DNA of 64,000 nt. Source: Mesorhizobium sp. M3A.F.Ca.ET.080.04.2.1. GTDB lineage: Bacteria; Pseudomonadota; Alphaproteobacteria; Rhizobiales; Rhizobiaceae. The stretch is from NCBI RefSeq assembly GCF_003952525.1, contig NZ_CP034451.1, forward strand, positions 2,046,001-2,110,000. Reading direction: 5' to 3'. Positions 17,719-27,220 of the stretch are shown here, in pieces. The notes under the pieces were generated by a model, which did not search any database, was not told the DNA's origin, and saw only the letters and a program-made list of their open reading frames with translations. The translations under genes were made by a program, and so were the position numbers. Each line of letters opens with the position of its first letter. The first letter of the stretch is position 1.

Positions 17719-19041
17719 GTGGACACGACAATGCGGAAATGGATGATAACGGCAGTGGCTTCACTCGCGGCGGCCGCGGGTGCTTGCACGATGCCTGCGA
17801 AGGCTGCCGAGTATCTCCTCGGCCCGCAGGACAAGGTCCGGCTCAAAGTCTACGAATGGCGCGCATCGCGCGACGTGTTCTTCGAATGGACGGCGCTCAA
17901 CGACGATTTCACCGTCGGCGCCGACGGCACGCTCTTCCTTCCATTTGTCGGCCAGATACGCGCGCAGGGAACCGCCCCCGGCGATCTTGCCCGCGCGATC
18001 GGCAGCCGCCTGATGCAGCAGATGGGTCTTGGACGGCCGCCGGATGTCGCCGTTGAAATCGCCCAGTACAGACCGTTCTACGTAGTCGGCAACGTCGCGC
18101 AGCCGGGCGAGTTTCCGTACAGACCCGGACTGACCGTGTTGCAGGCAATGGGTGTCGCCGGCGGCTTGCGGACACGCGACGAAGATCTGCCGAGGCTCGA
18201 GCGTGAAGTTATCGCGGGCCAGGGCGACGTAGATCTGCTGGCGCAGTCCAGCGTCAGCCTGCTCGCCCGCAAGGCGCGGCTGGAGTCCGAACAGGCCGGC
18301 AGCGACGAGATCTCCTTCCCCCCAGAGCTGAAGGAGCGGGCTTCCAATCCGACGGTCGCGGTGGCGATGGAGCAGGAGCGCAAGATCTTCGCCGTCCGCA
18401 GGGATGCCATGACGACGCAACTGCGCTCCCTGCGCGAACTGAAGGAGTTTCTGGAAAAGGAACTGGATTCGCTCGGCCAGCAGCTGACCTTCCGAGACAA
18501 ACAGATCGACCTCATCCAGAAGGAACTCGCCGGGGTCTCGACGCTGGTGCAGAAAGGGCTGGCGGTGGCGCCGCGGGAGCTGTCCCTGGAGGGTACGCTG
18601 GCCCAGATGCAGAGCGACAAACTGGTAGCCGAGACCTCGCTGTTGCGGGTGCGGCAGGAGATAAGCAAGACCGACATCGAGATCCTCAACCTCGGCAATC
18701 AGCACGCCAACGAGATCGCAGGCGCCTTGCGTGAAACGCAGCAGCAGCTCAATGAAATCACCAGCAAAGCCGACACCGCGGTGCAACTGCTGCATGACAC
18801 CGAGGTCACGGCCCCTGCCCTGCTTGCCTTGAGGGAGCGTGCGCAAAGTGCCAAGCCCGTCTTCAAGATCGTCAGGACGACGGCAGGCGGGTCGGAAGAA
18901 CTCGCGGTTGAGGAAACGACCCCGATAGAGCCGGGCGATACCGTGAAGATCGAGATTCCCAGGCCGAAGTCCGGCTTGGCCGCCCTGCCGGCAGCCGGAG
19001 GCATGCAGGCAGAGACGCTTCCGATTCAGGGAACCAACTGA
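17719..19041 (+). CDS. exoF: Polysaccharide export protein, ExoF/Wza family
   Basis: Outer-membrane or periplasmic export protein of about 440 residues, similar in size and plan to ExoF of Sinorhizobium. A signal peptide (ending near AKAAEYLL) is followed by the Poly_export domain (YLLGPQDKVRLKVYEW, GADGTLFLPFVGQI), an SLBB-like segment (YRPFYVVGNVAQPGEFPYRPGLTVLQA), then a long alpha-helical coiled-coil region (about 180-370) and a short beta end. It should form the exit channel working with the ExoP-like co-polymerase. The start could be GTG at 17719 or ATG at 17731; neither has a clear SD. Confidence 0.82.
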   Translation: MDTTMRKWMITAVASLAAAAGACTMPAKAAEYLLGPQDKVRLKVYEWRASRDVFFEWTALNDDFTVGADGTLFLPFVGQIRAQGTAPGDLARAIGSRLMQQMGLGRPPDVAVEIAQYRPFYVVGNVAQPGEFPYRPGLTVLQAMGVAGGLRTRDEDLPRLEREVIAGQGDVDLLAQSSVSLLARKARLESEQAGSDEISFPPELKERASNPTVAVAMEQERKIFAVRRDAMTTQLRSLRELKEFLEKELDSLGQQLTFRDKQIDLIQKELAGVSTLVQKGLAVAPRELSLEGTLAQMQSDKLVAETSLLRVRQEISKTDIEILNLGNQHANEIAGALRETQQQLNEITSKADTAVQLLHDTEVTAPALLALRERAQSAKPVFKIVRTTAGGSEELAVEETTPIEPGDTVKIEIPRPKSGLAALPAAGGMQAETLPIQGTN

Positions 19042-19371
19042 CCGGCGTGGATGATCGCGAGGGCGGCCGATCGTCGTCCGCCGGGCGTCGTCGATTATCG
19101 ACCCAAATATCACCGCGCTTGCGATAGCGAGCGGGAGACTTCCTCTCCACAATTGAACTGCCCTGGCCACACTCACCAAAAAAGTGCAGGCAGGTTGGCG
19201 ATAGGCAGGGGATCATTCAACCCCGGCACTTGCCATGCATTTTGAGGCCGCATATCAGTGCATTCGATCGCTTTCCGCATCAGCGCACGGGATTCGCCCG
19301 ACGGCAAATTGCAATAGCCGGGTACCCCTGCCGCAGCAGGCCAACGGTCCCATGTGGTACCCTAACTGGAG
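19042..19371. other. Intergenic region, 330 bases
   Basis: Between the ExoF-like gene and a small membrane protein gene. No gene, clear terminator or repeat was recognised by eye. Confidence 0.4.
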
Positions 19372-19614
19372 ATGTCGGTGCTCATGAGTGTAGTCGCTGT
19401 ATCGGCGGCAGGCGTTCTGATGGGGCTGCGCTTCAAAGCTCCCGCCCTGATCGCGGCGACTGCGCTGCTCGTGATCGGCAGCTTTGCCTGGAACGGCCTT
19501 GGACTGCCCGGCTACGTCACCGTAACCAGATTCCTCGTCCTGGCGTTCGCGCTGGCCTGCGCCTATATCGTCGGGCTTTCTCTGGCCGCGCGTTGGAGGC
19601 GGAACGAGCGGTGA
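19372..19614 (+). CDS. Small membrane protein of unknown function
   Basis: About 80 residues, mostly hydrophobic, with two to three membrane segments (about 5-20, 23-42 and 50-73) and a basic end ARWRRNER. Not recognised. The start is unclear: the ATG at 19372 touches GGAG directly, while the GTG at 19378 and the ATG at 19384 lie 6 and 12 bases after the same GGAG. Its place between ExoF- and ExoY-like genes recalls the small Exo regulators of rhizobia (ExoX acts on ExoY), but no sequence match to ExoX is visible, so this is only a positional hint. Confidence 0.5.
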   Translation: MSVLMSVVAVSAAGVLMGLRFKAPALIAATALLVIGSFAWNGLGLPGYVTVTRFLVLAFALACAYIVGLSLAARWRRNER

Positions 19615-19675
19615 CTGAATCGCGGGCGCCGGAAAGCGTCACGCTCCATCGTTGCTAAACGTTGCCGGTGCGGTC

Positions 19676-20476
19676 TCAGGACGCCCTGTCGAAGCGCATC
19701 ACCGCGAACACGGTCCTGACGAGGATCGTGAGGTCGAGCCAGACTGACCAGTTGCGCACATACTGGCTGTCCAATGCCACGCGGCTCGGATAGTCCACGC
19801 TGCTTCTGCCGCTGACCTGCCATAGGCCGGTTAGCCCCGGTCTGGTGCGGAGATACTCCCCCGCGTGATCGCCGTAGCGCTTCAGCTCGTCGTGCACGAT
19901 AGGTCTTGGGCCCACGCAGCTCATGTCGCCCCTGATGATATTGAATAGCTGGGGAAGCTCGTCCAGGCTCGACTTGCGAAGCATCCAACCGAGCCGCGTG
20001 ACGCGAGGATCGTCCCTGATCTTGTGGGTCTCCTTCCACTCCATGCCGGCATCCGGATTGGCCTCGAGATATGCTTTGAGCACTTCTTCCGAATTCATGA
20101 CCATCGAGCGGAACTTGTAGCAGTTGAACGGCTTGCCGCCGAAGCCCACCCGGCTGTGCGAGAACACTGCCGGACCTCCTGCCGTTATCTTGATAAGCAG
20201 TGCAACGACGATCATCACGGGCGTGGCCAGGACCAGCGCTGTCGTGGCTATGACCAGATCCATGATCCGCTTCGAGAGCCCACCCAAAGGAGGGTTTGTC
20301 GCTCCTGTCCTGAAAGACGGCGACAGGTCCGTCAACACCGCCCCGGCGTTGTTGGGTTCGGACGCCGAAACAGCATGCGCGACCGCCGGCCGGCTGTCGG
20401 CGGTCACCGGCAGAAATGGCGGGACCCAGATGCCAGGTCCCCTATGCGACTGCTTCTCGAAGGCGTTGGTTGTCAT
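19676..20476 (-). CDS. exoY: Undecaprenyl-phosphate sugar phosphotransferase (ExoY-like)
   Basis: Bacterial sugar transferase (PF02397) of 266 residues that transfers the first sugar phosphate to undecaprenyl phosphate, starting EPS repeat-unit synthesis at the inner membrane. An N-terminal extension of about 60 residues precedes KRIMDLVIATTALVLATP, one membrane helix, then VGFGGKPFNCYKFRSM, LRKSSLDELPQLFNIIRGDMS, VGPRP and RPGLTGLWQVSGRS. Size and single helix fit ExoY (galactose-1-phosphate) rather than the long WbaP/WcaJ type. ExoP-like lies just upstream on the same strand (172-base gap). Confidence 0.88.
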   Translation of the reverse strand: MTTNAFEKQSHRGPGIWVPPFLPVTADSRPAVAHAVSASEPNNAGAVLTDLSPSFRTGATNPPLGGLSKRIMDLVIATTALVLATPVMIVVALLIKITAGGPAVFSHSRVGFGGKPFNCYKFRSMVMNSEEVLKAYLEANPDAGMEWKETHKIRDDPRVTRLGWMLRKSSLDELPQLFNIIRGDMSCVGPRPIVHDELKRYGDHAGEYLRTRPGLTGLWQVSGRSSVDYPSRVALDSQYVRNWSVWLDLTILVRTVFAVMRFDRAS

Positions 20477-20648
20477 GGGCCGGTCGCCGGTTCGAACTTG
20501 TTCGCGTTAATGTTCCAAGCCCAGGGCCAGCGGGCAAGGACGGCAAAGGTGGTAGCGCAAATGCTCCGGGGCTATCCCCCTAATCCCAAGGAATGATCCC
20601 CTCGACGCTTTGGCGACCTCGAAAAAGAAAAACATAGAGCAACCCGTT

Positions 20649-22481
20649 TCATGCCTTGCGGTGCGAGAACGTCATCGTCCGGGCTCGCGCCAGGAGCACA
20701 CCAAGAATGGGCGTCCTGCTGGTCTGCAGCATCCTGGTAAGATCCTTGAGCGTCTCGAGGTGCGTCTTGCCCCAGTCGGCGACCATAACGACGCCGTCCA
20801 GGATCGAGCCGACCTTCAGCATGTCGGGCCCCGAAGCAAGCGTGGGCAGGTCGAGGATGACGACGTCATAGGCGTAGGCGGCGAGATCGCAGGCGGCCAG
20901 GTCCGAGAAAAACGCCTCCATGTTCTTCGCCGCCAGCAGGTTCTTGGCATCCACCACCGAACTTGGAAGCAAGTCGAACGGGCGGCCCGGAGTGCAGATG
21001 ATGTTGAGCCGGACGAGATCCTGGCAGGGTCTGTCGAGCCCGCTCGACGGACCGAGCAGTCGCGTCGTCATGGTCGGTTGCCGGACGTCGGCATCGATCA
21101 CCAGGGTCTTCAGGCCGGACATCGAATAGAGCGTGGCAAGATTGCTGGCGACCGAGCTCTTCGAGCCGTCGTTGGACACGGCAGTCAAACCAAGGAACTT
21201 GATCGGATGATCGGTCTCGGAAAGGCTGATTTCGGTCCGCGCTTTCCTGAGGCTGTGGCTGTATCGGGAATGCGGATGCCTGAGCACCTCATCGACCCGA
21301 CCGGTCTCCCTGCCCCTGCCGATGTGCGGCAGTTCTCCGACACATTCGACGCCCAGATTGTCACGGATGTGCCGCGGCGATTTTATCGTCCAGTCGAACG
21401 TATGCCGCACAAAGGAGAGCGCGATTCCGAGAATGAGCCCGGCGACGGCCGCGAACACCAGGATCAGCTTCGGCCTTGGGGCGCTCGGATAGAGCGGCGC
21501 GGTGGCGGCGGTGATCACCCGCGCGTCGGCAACCGGGTAGGATTGCTGATTCACCGAATTGGTATAGGCCTGCAAAAAGCTTTCATACATCTTCTGATAG
21601 GTCTCGGCGGTCGTCTCGAGCTCTTCAAGCGTCGGGACAGCGTTCGCCTCGTCTTCCGCCGCTCCCTCGCCATTGACGCTGTAGTCGTGCCGTGAACGGA
21701 ACTCCTGAGCCTTCGCCATCGCCTTGTTCATCTGGGTGCGAAGCTGCTCGAGACGCGTCTCCAGCCACGCGCCGCCTTCCTTTGCCGCTTCCGCCTTGGT
21801 TTCGATCTGCTCACGCACGAAGGCATCGGCCGTCGCGTTGGCGATGTTGGCTGCGGCTTCGGGGTCGAGGGCGGTGAAGGATATGTCTATGGCGTAGGAA
21901 ACGCCGACCCGGCGGACGTCGAGGCCGTCTCGAAAGATCGACATCGCGCGCCGGCCCTTTTCATATTCGGTGAGGGTCGCCGGCGTTTCGCGAATGCTCA
22001 GACCGAAATGCTCCCGAAGCCAGCCGAAGCGCGCGCTATCCCGCAGGCCGACAGCCTCGACCAGCATCGCTTCTACCTTCCTGAACCGGTCCAGGAGCGG
22101 CGGAGTCTGAGGCCGGTTGAACTTCTGGTCGTCGACGAGTTTCAGCTGGTTGAGAACCATCGCCGCGATCTTTTCCGACTGCATCACCGCGATCTGGCTT
22201 TCAACCTGGGCGGTGTCCAAGGACAGGGTCACCTCGCCGCCGTCCTGGAGATGCTGCGGCAGCCTCGGCTCGATCAGGATCTGCGTGCTCGCCGTGAAAG
22301 CCGGGTCGGTGGTTGAATTGTAGAACAAGGCCACCAGGAATGCCGCGACCAGCGAGGCAACGATCGTTCCGACATAGCATTTCAAAAATCCGGTTATGTC
22401 GGAAAGACCGATGAACTCGTGACTGGCGGAAGCCAGCTGGTCCGTTGCCGAGGGCCATCTCTGGGGGAACATGCGGTCCAT
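20649..22481 (-). CDS. exoP: EPS chain-length co-polymerase with ATPase domain (ExoP/Wzc-like)
   Basis: Inner-membrane polysaccharide co-polymerase of 610 residues. A Wzz domain with two membrane segments (about 35-55 and 335-355) brackets a coiled-coil periplasmic region, followed by a cytoplasmic BY-kinase-like domain. The Walker A loop reads SNDGSKSSV (near Lys441), weaker than the usual GEGKST; Walker A' is LVIDADVRQP and Walker B VVILDLP. The protein ends soon after and has no tyrosine cluster, whereas ExoP and Wzc are over 700 residues with a Tyr-rich tail. It should set EPS length with the ExoF-like channel; kinase activity is doubtful. Confidence 0.82.
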   Translation of the reverse strand: MDRMFPQRWPSATDQLASASHEFIGLSDITGFLKCYVGTIVASLVAAFLVALFYNSTTDPAFTASTQILIEPRLPQHLQDGGEVTLSLDTAQVESQIAVMQSEKIAAMVLNQLKLVDDQKFNRPQTPPLLDRFRKVEAMLVEAVGLRDSARFGWLREHFGLSIRETPATLTEYEKGRRAMSIFRDGLDVRRVGVSYAIDISFTALDPEAAANIANATADAFVREQIETKAEAAKEGGAWLETRLEQLRTQMNKAMAKAQEFRSRHDYSVNGEGAAEDEANAVPTLEELETTAETYQKMYESFLQAYTNSVNQQSYPVADARVITAATAPLYPSAPRPKLILVFAAVAGLILGIALSFVRHTFDWTIKSPRHIRDNLGVECVGELPHIGRGRETGRVDEVLRHPHSRYSHSLRKARTEISLSETDHPIKFLGLTAVSNDGSKSSVASNLATLYSMSGLKTLVIDADVRQPTMTTRLLGPSSGLDRPCQDLVRLNIICTPGRPFDLLPSSVVDAKNLLAAKNMEAFFSDLAACDLAAYAYDVVILDLPTLASGPDMLKVGSILDGVVMVADWGKTHLETLKDLTRMLQTSRTPILGVLLARARTMTFSHRKA

Positions 22482-22655
22482 TCAATGTCTCCTGCCGGCG
22501 CAGGTCGCAATCTTGCGCGCCTGCCGTCGAGATGCAGACGATCCCTGGTCTCCGGCTGATATTTTCATTGAAGGCTGAGGCCCCGCGATCCCAGACTGCC
22601 CGAAAGAGACTATCCCCGGCTGAAGGAAGGTAAATGCCGCCAATTGGCGTAGGAC

Positions 22656-23084
22656 CTACACCCTATGGGAATCGAGAATGCGCGACAGCCCTGCCCGAGC
22701 ACCGTCTACAAGCGCGATCTGTTCTTCCAGAGATGCCTGTCTTACCCGGTTCATCGCCAGAGTCCGCGCGAGTGCATCGACCTTGGCGGACAGGCGCTTG
22801 GAATCCTCGCCGTTGTCCATCGCCTCCAAGGAGAACGCTGCGCATTGCTCCATTCTCTCACCGGACGACTGGAGTTCCGCGGATTCGCGCCCGATTTCAG
22901 ACCGAATGCCCTCGAGAAGGCGAGCCAGGCGTCGGAAACGCCTTTCATCGACTGTCTCATGGAATGCGATCAGCGGCATTTGCAGGCCAGCTTTCGTGAG
23001 AGCCTGAACGGGACGCGCACCGTTCAGGATACGAACCGTTAGAGCCCGGACGAGATATCCTTTCGGCCATCGGCGGGCATGCAC
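22656..23084 (-). CDS. Hypothetical alpha-helical protein
   Basis: Up to 142 residues, rich in Arg, Glu, Ala and Leu with heptad-like spacing (RRFRRLARLLEGIRSEIGRE, LSAKVDALARTLAMN), so probably a helical or coiled-coil protein. Not recognised. The start may be the inner ATG at 22979 (MPLIAFHETVDERR). It lies upstream of the ExoP-like gene on the same strand with a 174-base gap. That no strong ribosome site is seen keeps confidence modest. Confidence 0.45.
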   Translation of the reverse strand: MHARRWPKGYLVRALTVRILNGARPVQALTKAGLQMPLIAFHETVDERRFRRLARLLEGIRSEIGRESAELQSSGERMEQCAAFSLEAMDNGEDSKRLSAKVDALARTLAMNRVRQASLEEQIALVDGARAGLSRILDSHRV

Positions 23085-23193
23085 CTATCGGATGAGGCGG
23101 TGCCGGGCTATCCGAATTCATGAAGCGGCGCGCGACCGCCAGCATGATAGGACTTTGGGGTAATGACTGGGCGGCAATTGCGGAGCAGAAGCC

Positions 23194-24714
23194 GTGACCC
23201 TGAACATTGTCGGCCAGGCCAAGCCGAATTCATTCACCTTCGAGACCAGCGCTCTCATAAAAGCCACTGGCTTTCGCGAATATGACGCGCGCTGGTGGTT
23301 CGGCCATGCGGGTTCCGAGAAAGAGCCCGAACTCAACCTGATGGGCGTGCAGGCGCTCGGCATGGGACTGGGCACGCTGATCCGCCGAATGGGCGTAGGT
23401 CCGGAGATCGTCACCGGTCACGACTTTCGCGGCTATTCCATGGCCATCAAGATGGCGCTGGTCTGCGGCCTGATGGCGGCTGGAGCGCGGGTCAAGGACA
23501 TCGGCCTGGCGCTTTCCCCCATGGCCTATTTCGCGCAGTTCGCGCTCGACGCTCCCTCGGTGGCCATGGTCACGGCCTCCCACAACGAAAATGGCTGGAC
23601 CGGTGTGAAGATGGGAGCCCAAAGGCCCCTGACCTTCGGCCCGGAGGAAATGACAGCCCTGAAAAAGCTCGTGCTGGATAGTGATTTCGATCTGGTGGGC
23701 GGCGGAAGCTACGAGTACATCACCGGATTCCGCGACAGATACATCGAAGACCTGACCGCCGGGAAGAAGATCAGGAGGAAGCTGAGGGTGGTGACTGCCT
23801 GCGGCAACGGCACCGCGGGGGCCTTTGCGCCGCAGGTGCTGGAGCGCATCGGCTGCGAGGTCATCCCGCTGGATGTCGAACTCGACCACACGTTTCCGCG
23901 CTACAATCCCAATCCCGAGGACATGCAGATGCTGCATGCGATCCGGGACAAGGTTCTCGAGACGGGCGCCGATCTCGGGCTCGGTTTCGATGGCGACGGC
24001 GACCGTTGCGGCGTGGTCGACAATGAGGGCAGCGAGATTTTTGCCGACAAGGTCGGCGTCATGCTGGCGCGCGACATTTCCGGTCTGCATCCGAACTCCG
24101 TCTTCGTGGTGGACGTGAAGTCGACCGGGCTTTTCATGACGGATCCCGTTCTCGCGCAAAACGGCGCGACGACGGATTACTGGAAGACCGGCCATTCCTA
24201 CATCAAGAGGCGTGTTGCCGAACTCGGCGCCATGGCCGGCTTCGAGAAATCGGGACATTTCTTCTTCAATCCGCCGATCGGGCGCGGCTATGACGACGGG
24301 CTCGTCACGGCGATCGCAGTCTGCGAGATGCTCGACCGCAATCCAGGCAAGACGCTTGCGCAGCTTTATCGCGACCTGCCGTTGACCTTCGGCACCCCGA
24401 CCATGTCGCCCCACTGCGCCGACGAGGAGAAATACGGGGTGGTCGCGAAGGTCGTCGGAGACTTCACGAAAATGAGGGAGGACGGGATCGAGTTCGCCGG
24501 GCAGCCGCTGGCTGATCTCGTCACTGTCAACGGGGTGCGCGTCGTTGCCCAGGACGGCACCTGGGGCCTCGTCAGGGCCTCGTCGAACAAGCCCGAAATC
24601 GTCGTCGTGGTGGAGAGCCCCGTCTCGGCTGAACGACGTCGGGAGATGTTCGAGGCTCTCGATGCGGTCCTGCGCCGCAATCCAGGGGTCGGAGCCTATA
24701 ACCAGACATTCTGA
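23194..24714 (+). CDS. manB: Phosphomannomutase/phosphoglucomutase
   Basis: Cytoplasmic alpha-D-phosphohexomutase of 506 residues converting mannose-6-phosphate to mannose-1-phosphate (possibly also glucose phosphates). The phosphoserine loop TASHNENGWTG has the catalytic Ser at about 129; the metal loop DGDGDR is at 266-271; the sugar-binding loop (GFEKSGHFFF) and a C-terminal phosphate-binding RASSNKPE are present. The start is GTG at 23194 with GGAG upstream. Only 12 bases separate it from the mannose-1-phosphate guanylyltransferase gene, so the two steps to GDP-mannose are made together. Confidence 0.9.
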   Translation: MTLNIVGQAKPNSFTFETSALIKATGFREYDARWWFGHAGSEKEPELNLMGVQALGMGLGTLIRRMGVGPEIVTGHDFRGYSMAIKMALVCGLMAAGARVKDIGLALSPMAYFAQFALDAPSVAMVTASHNENGWTGVKMGAQRPLTFGPEEMTALKKLVLDSDFDLVGGGSYEYITGFRDRYIEDLTAGKKIRRKLRVVTACGNGTAGAFAPQVLERIGCEVIPLDVELDHTFPRYNPNPEDMQMLHAIRDKVLETGADLGLGFDGDGDRCGVVDNEGSEIFADKVGVMLARDISGLHPNSVFVVDVKSTGLFMTDPVLAQNGATTDYWKTGHSYIKRRVAELGAMAGFEKSGHFFFNPPIGRGYDDGLVTAIAVCEMLDRNPGKTLAQLYRDLPLTFGTPTMSPHCADEEKYGVVAKVVGDFTKMREDGIEFAGQPLADLVTVNGVRVVAQDGTWGLVRASSNKPEIVVVVESPVSAERRREMFEALDAVLRRNPGVGAYNQTF

Positions 24715-24726
24715 GGGAACTGGACC

Positions 24727-27027
24727 ATGCCGGACCGGATCGTAAGTTTCGTCATGAGCGGAGGCGTCGGCTCACGGCTGTGGCCCCTCTCGCGCGAGGA
24801 CAATCCCAAGCAGTTCCACGACCTCTCGGGCGACGGCTCGATGCTGACCAAGACGGTGCGGCGGCTCAAGGCCCGGCCGGCCGGCGAGACGCCCGTCTAT
24901 CTGATCGCATCCGAGCGACATGCCGAACGCGTCCTCTCCGACATATCCCCGCTCGGCCTGAACGGCGGCAGGCCGATCTTCGAGCCGGTCGGGCGCAACA
25001 CCGCCGCGGCGGTTGCGATAGCCACGCTGCAGACCATCGCCGAACATGGCGGCGACGCCCTTGTGCTGGTGGTCCCGTCCGATCACGAGATATCGACCGA
25101 GGCGCAATTCTGGCAGACCGTCGAGGCGGGCAGTCCCGCCGCCCAATCCGGAAGCATCGTCGTGTTCGGCATCCAGCCGACCCATCCCGAGACCGGATAC
25201 GGCTACATCGAGGTTGCGGCGAAGGGCGACGGCGTGGCCGCAGTGTCGCGCTTCGTCGAAAAGCCCGACGCCGAGACGGCGCAAAAATATGTCTCTTCGG
25301 GACGGTTCTACTGGAACGCCGGCATCTTCCTGTTCCGCGCCGAGACGATGAGGCAAGCATTTCTGGAGTTCCAGCCGCAGATCTGGGAGACGGCCGAGCG
25401 GGCCTACAAGGCCGCGCGTGTCGAGGTCTCGGGCATCTATCTGCCGCTGAGCTTCTATTCGGCCATCCCCTCGATATCGATCGACTATGCGGTCATGGAG
25501 CAGGCGCGCGGCATCGCGATGGCGACCGCTTCATTCCGCTGGAACGACCTAGGATCTTGGCAATCGCTGCTCGAGGCGAGTCCGGCCGACGACGACGGCA
25601 ATGTCGTCATGGGCGACGTCGTCGCCATGGATTGTACCGGTTCCTACCTCAGAAGTCAGGGAAGGCTATTGACCGTCATCGGCATGAAGGATGTGGCGGT
25701 GGTGGCGACAACCGATGCCGTCTTCGTCGCTCCCGTCAGCCACAGCCAGAACGTCAAGAAAGTCGTCGAGCAGTTGGAGAAGAGCGGGCGATTGGAGACC
25801 AAGTTCACGCCGTCGGAAGACCGCGTGATCGTCAGCGGATCCTGGCGCAAGCGCGTCGAGCACTGGCTCTTCGACGAGACCCTGCCACTATGGTCCACCG
25901 CGGGTGTCGACGATGTCCATGGCGGCTTCCACGAAGCTCTCGGCTTCGATGCAAGACCGTTGGGCAAACCCAAGCGGATGCGCACGATGGCGCGGCAGAT
26001 CTACGCCTTTGCCGTGGCCAAGGAACGCGGCTGGACCGGACCGGCCGACAGGCTCATCGACCACGGCATCAGCTTCATCGCCAAACATGGCCGCACCGAG
26101 CGCGGCGGGTGGGTGCGCACGCTTCAACCCAATGGCAGCGTGGCTGACCCGGCGGAGGACGCCTATGACCATTCCTGCGTGCTGCTGGCGCTTGCCCATG
26201 CGCATCGATGCGGCCACCAGGATGCCTTGCGGCTGGCGCAGGAGACATTCCATTTCATCGACAACCATCTGGAGGACAACAGCCTGAACGGCTTCCTCGA
26301 GTCCCCCGGGTGGAAAGGGGCGCGTTTCTCGAACCCGCATATGCATATGCTGGAGTCCTTTCTTGCCTGGCATGACGTCACCGGCGACCGCGCCTATCTG
26401 CGCCGCGCCGCGCGCGTCATCGATCTCTTCCGGTGCCATTTCTTCGATCCGGAAAGCTGGACGCTCGGCGAACGTTTCGACGGCGATTGGCAGCCCTTGC
26501 CGGGAGACGATGGCCAGTGGACCGAGCCGGGGCACCATTTCGAATGGGCCTCCCTGCTCGTCGACTTCGCCAAGGCGAGCGGACAGAAGGACCTGGCGGC
26601 CTATGCAAGGAAGCTCTATTCCTCGGCGGTCGCCAGCGGGTTGAACCGCGCCACGGGCCTGGCCTACGCGGCCGTGTCGCGGACCGGAATCCCCCTCGAC
26701 CGGGTCTCTCGAAGCTGGCCGCAATGCGAGGCCGTGAAGGCGGCCGCCGCCCTGGACGGTATCGGCGGACCGGATCTGAAGCCGGAGATCGAGGCCCGCG
26801 TCGCCCGCCTCTTCAGATGGCACATCGATCCGGCGCCGCTTGGCCTGTGGATCGACAGGATCGACGAGCGCGGACGGTCGGTGGCGAGCGAAGTTCCTGC
26901 CAGCATCTTCTACCACCTTGTGACCGCGCTCATGCAGTATCTGGACAAGACCGGAGGACAGGTCGAGCCCTTCCCGCGGCCAGCTTCAGAACCGGACAAG
27001 CCGGCTGCCAGGCGCGTCTCTGCCTAA
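24727..27027 (+). CDS. Mannose-1-phosphate guanylyltransferase fused to AGE-type sugar isomerase
   Basis: Cytoplasmic two-domain enzyme of 766 residues. Residues 1 to about 350 are a GDP-mannose pyrophosphorylase: GGVGSRLWPLSR at 12-23, then NPKQF, VVPSDHEI and FVEKPDAETA. From about residue 374 there is an AGE-family (N-acylglucosamine 2-epimerase/mannose isomerase) alpha6/alpha6 barrel: HWLFDETLPLW, GGFHEALG, RTMARQIYAFA, SWPQCEAVKAAA. Classical ManC/AlgA bifunctional enzymes carry a cupin phosphomannose isomerase at this end; here an unrelated AGE domain sits there and probably supplies mannose-6-phosphate by isomerisation. It completes GDP-mannose supply with the mutase gene upstream. Confidence 0.88.
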   Translation: MPDRIVSFVMSGGVGSRLWPLSREDNPKQFHDLSGDGSMLTKTVRRLKARPAGETPVYLIASERHAERVLSDISPLGLNGGRPIFEPVGRNTAAAVAIATLQTIAEHGGDALVLVVPSDHEISTEAQFWQTVEAGSPAAQSGSIVVFGIQPTHPETGYGYIEVAAKGDGVAAVSRFVEKPDAETAQKYVSSGRFYWNAGIFLFRAETMRQAFLEFQPQIWETAERAYKAARVEVSGIYLPLSFYSAIPSISIDYAVMEQARGIAMATASFRWNDLGSWQSLLEASPADDDGNVVMGDVVAMDCTGSYLRSQGRLLTVIGMKDVAVVATTDAVFVAPVSHSQNVKKVVEQLEKSGRLETKFTPSEDRVIVSGSWRKRVEHWLFDETLPLWSTAGVDDVHGGFHEALGFDARPLGKPKRMRTMARQIYAFAVAKERGWTGPADRLIDHGISFIAKHGRTERGGWVRTLQPNGSVADPAEDAYDHSCVLLALAHAHRCGHQDALRLAQETFHFIDNHLEDNSLNGFLESPGWKGARFSNPHMHMLESFLAWHDVTGDRAYLRRAARVIDLFRCHFFDPESWTLGERFDGDWQPLPGDDGQWTEPGHHFEWASLLVDFAKASGQKDLAAYARKLYSSAVASGLNRATGLAYAAVSRTGIPLDRVSRSWPQCEAVKAAAALDGIGGPDLKPEIEARVARLFRWHIDPAPLGLWIDRIDERGRSVASEVPASIFYHLVTALMQYLDKTGGQVEPFPRPASEPDKPAARRVSA

Positions 27028-27220
27028 AGCACCTCGCGCTGAACGGCTCCAGGCGACGCGCTTTAAGTCTTTGTTTTCTGCATGTCGCGCAAACCGCTGC
27101 ACGCTTTTGCGAACCGCCCCTCGACGCGTCGTAAGCGCGGCGGGTTCCCCTGCGCACGGCACGGCATGAGTGCCGGGCAGGGCAATCCGCCGGGGACCTT
27201 TTTTGCCGAAATGACGGCGC
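27028..27220. repeat. Intergenic element resembling a dispersed Rhizobiales palindrome
   Basis: The spacer between two convergent genes starts with an AAAGCACCTCGCGCTGAACGG-like segment and then a hairpin with CGCAAA and TTTGCG arms around 13 bases (about 27088-27112). From memory, very similar sequences occur many times between genes in Mesorhizobium and Sinorhizobium genomes, often at transcript ends. Within this window I see one copy only, so its repeat nature is inference. Confidence 0.4.

Noticed and set aside
20460..20520. GGTTCGAAC resembling a tRNA T-loop
   Set aside because: No acceptor, D or anticodon arms could be folded around it.
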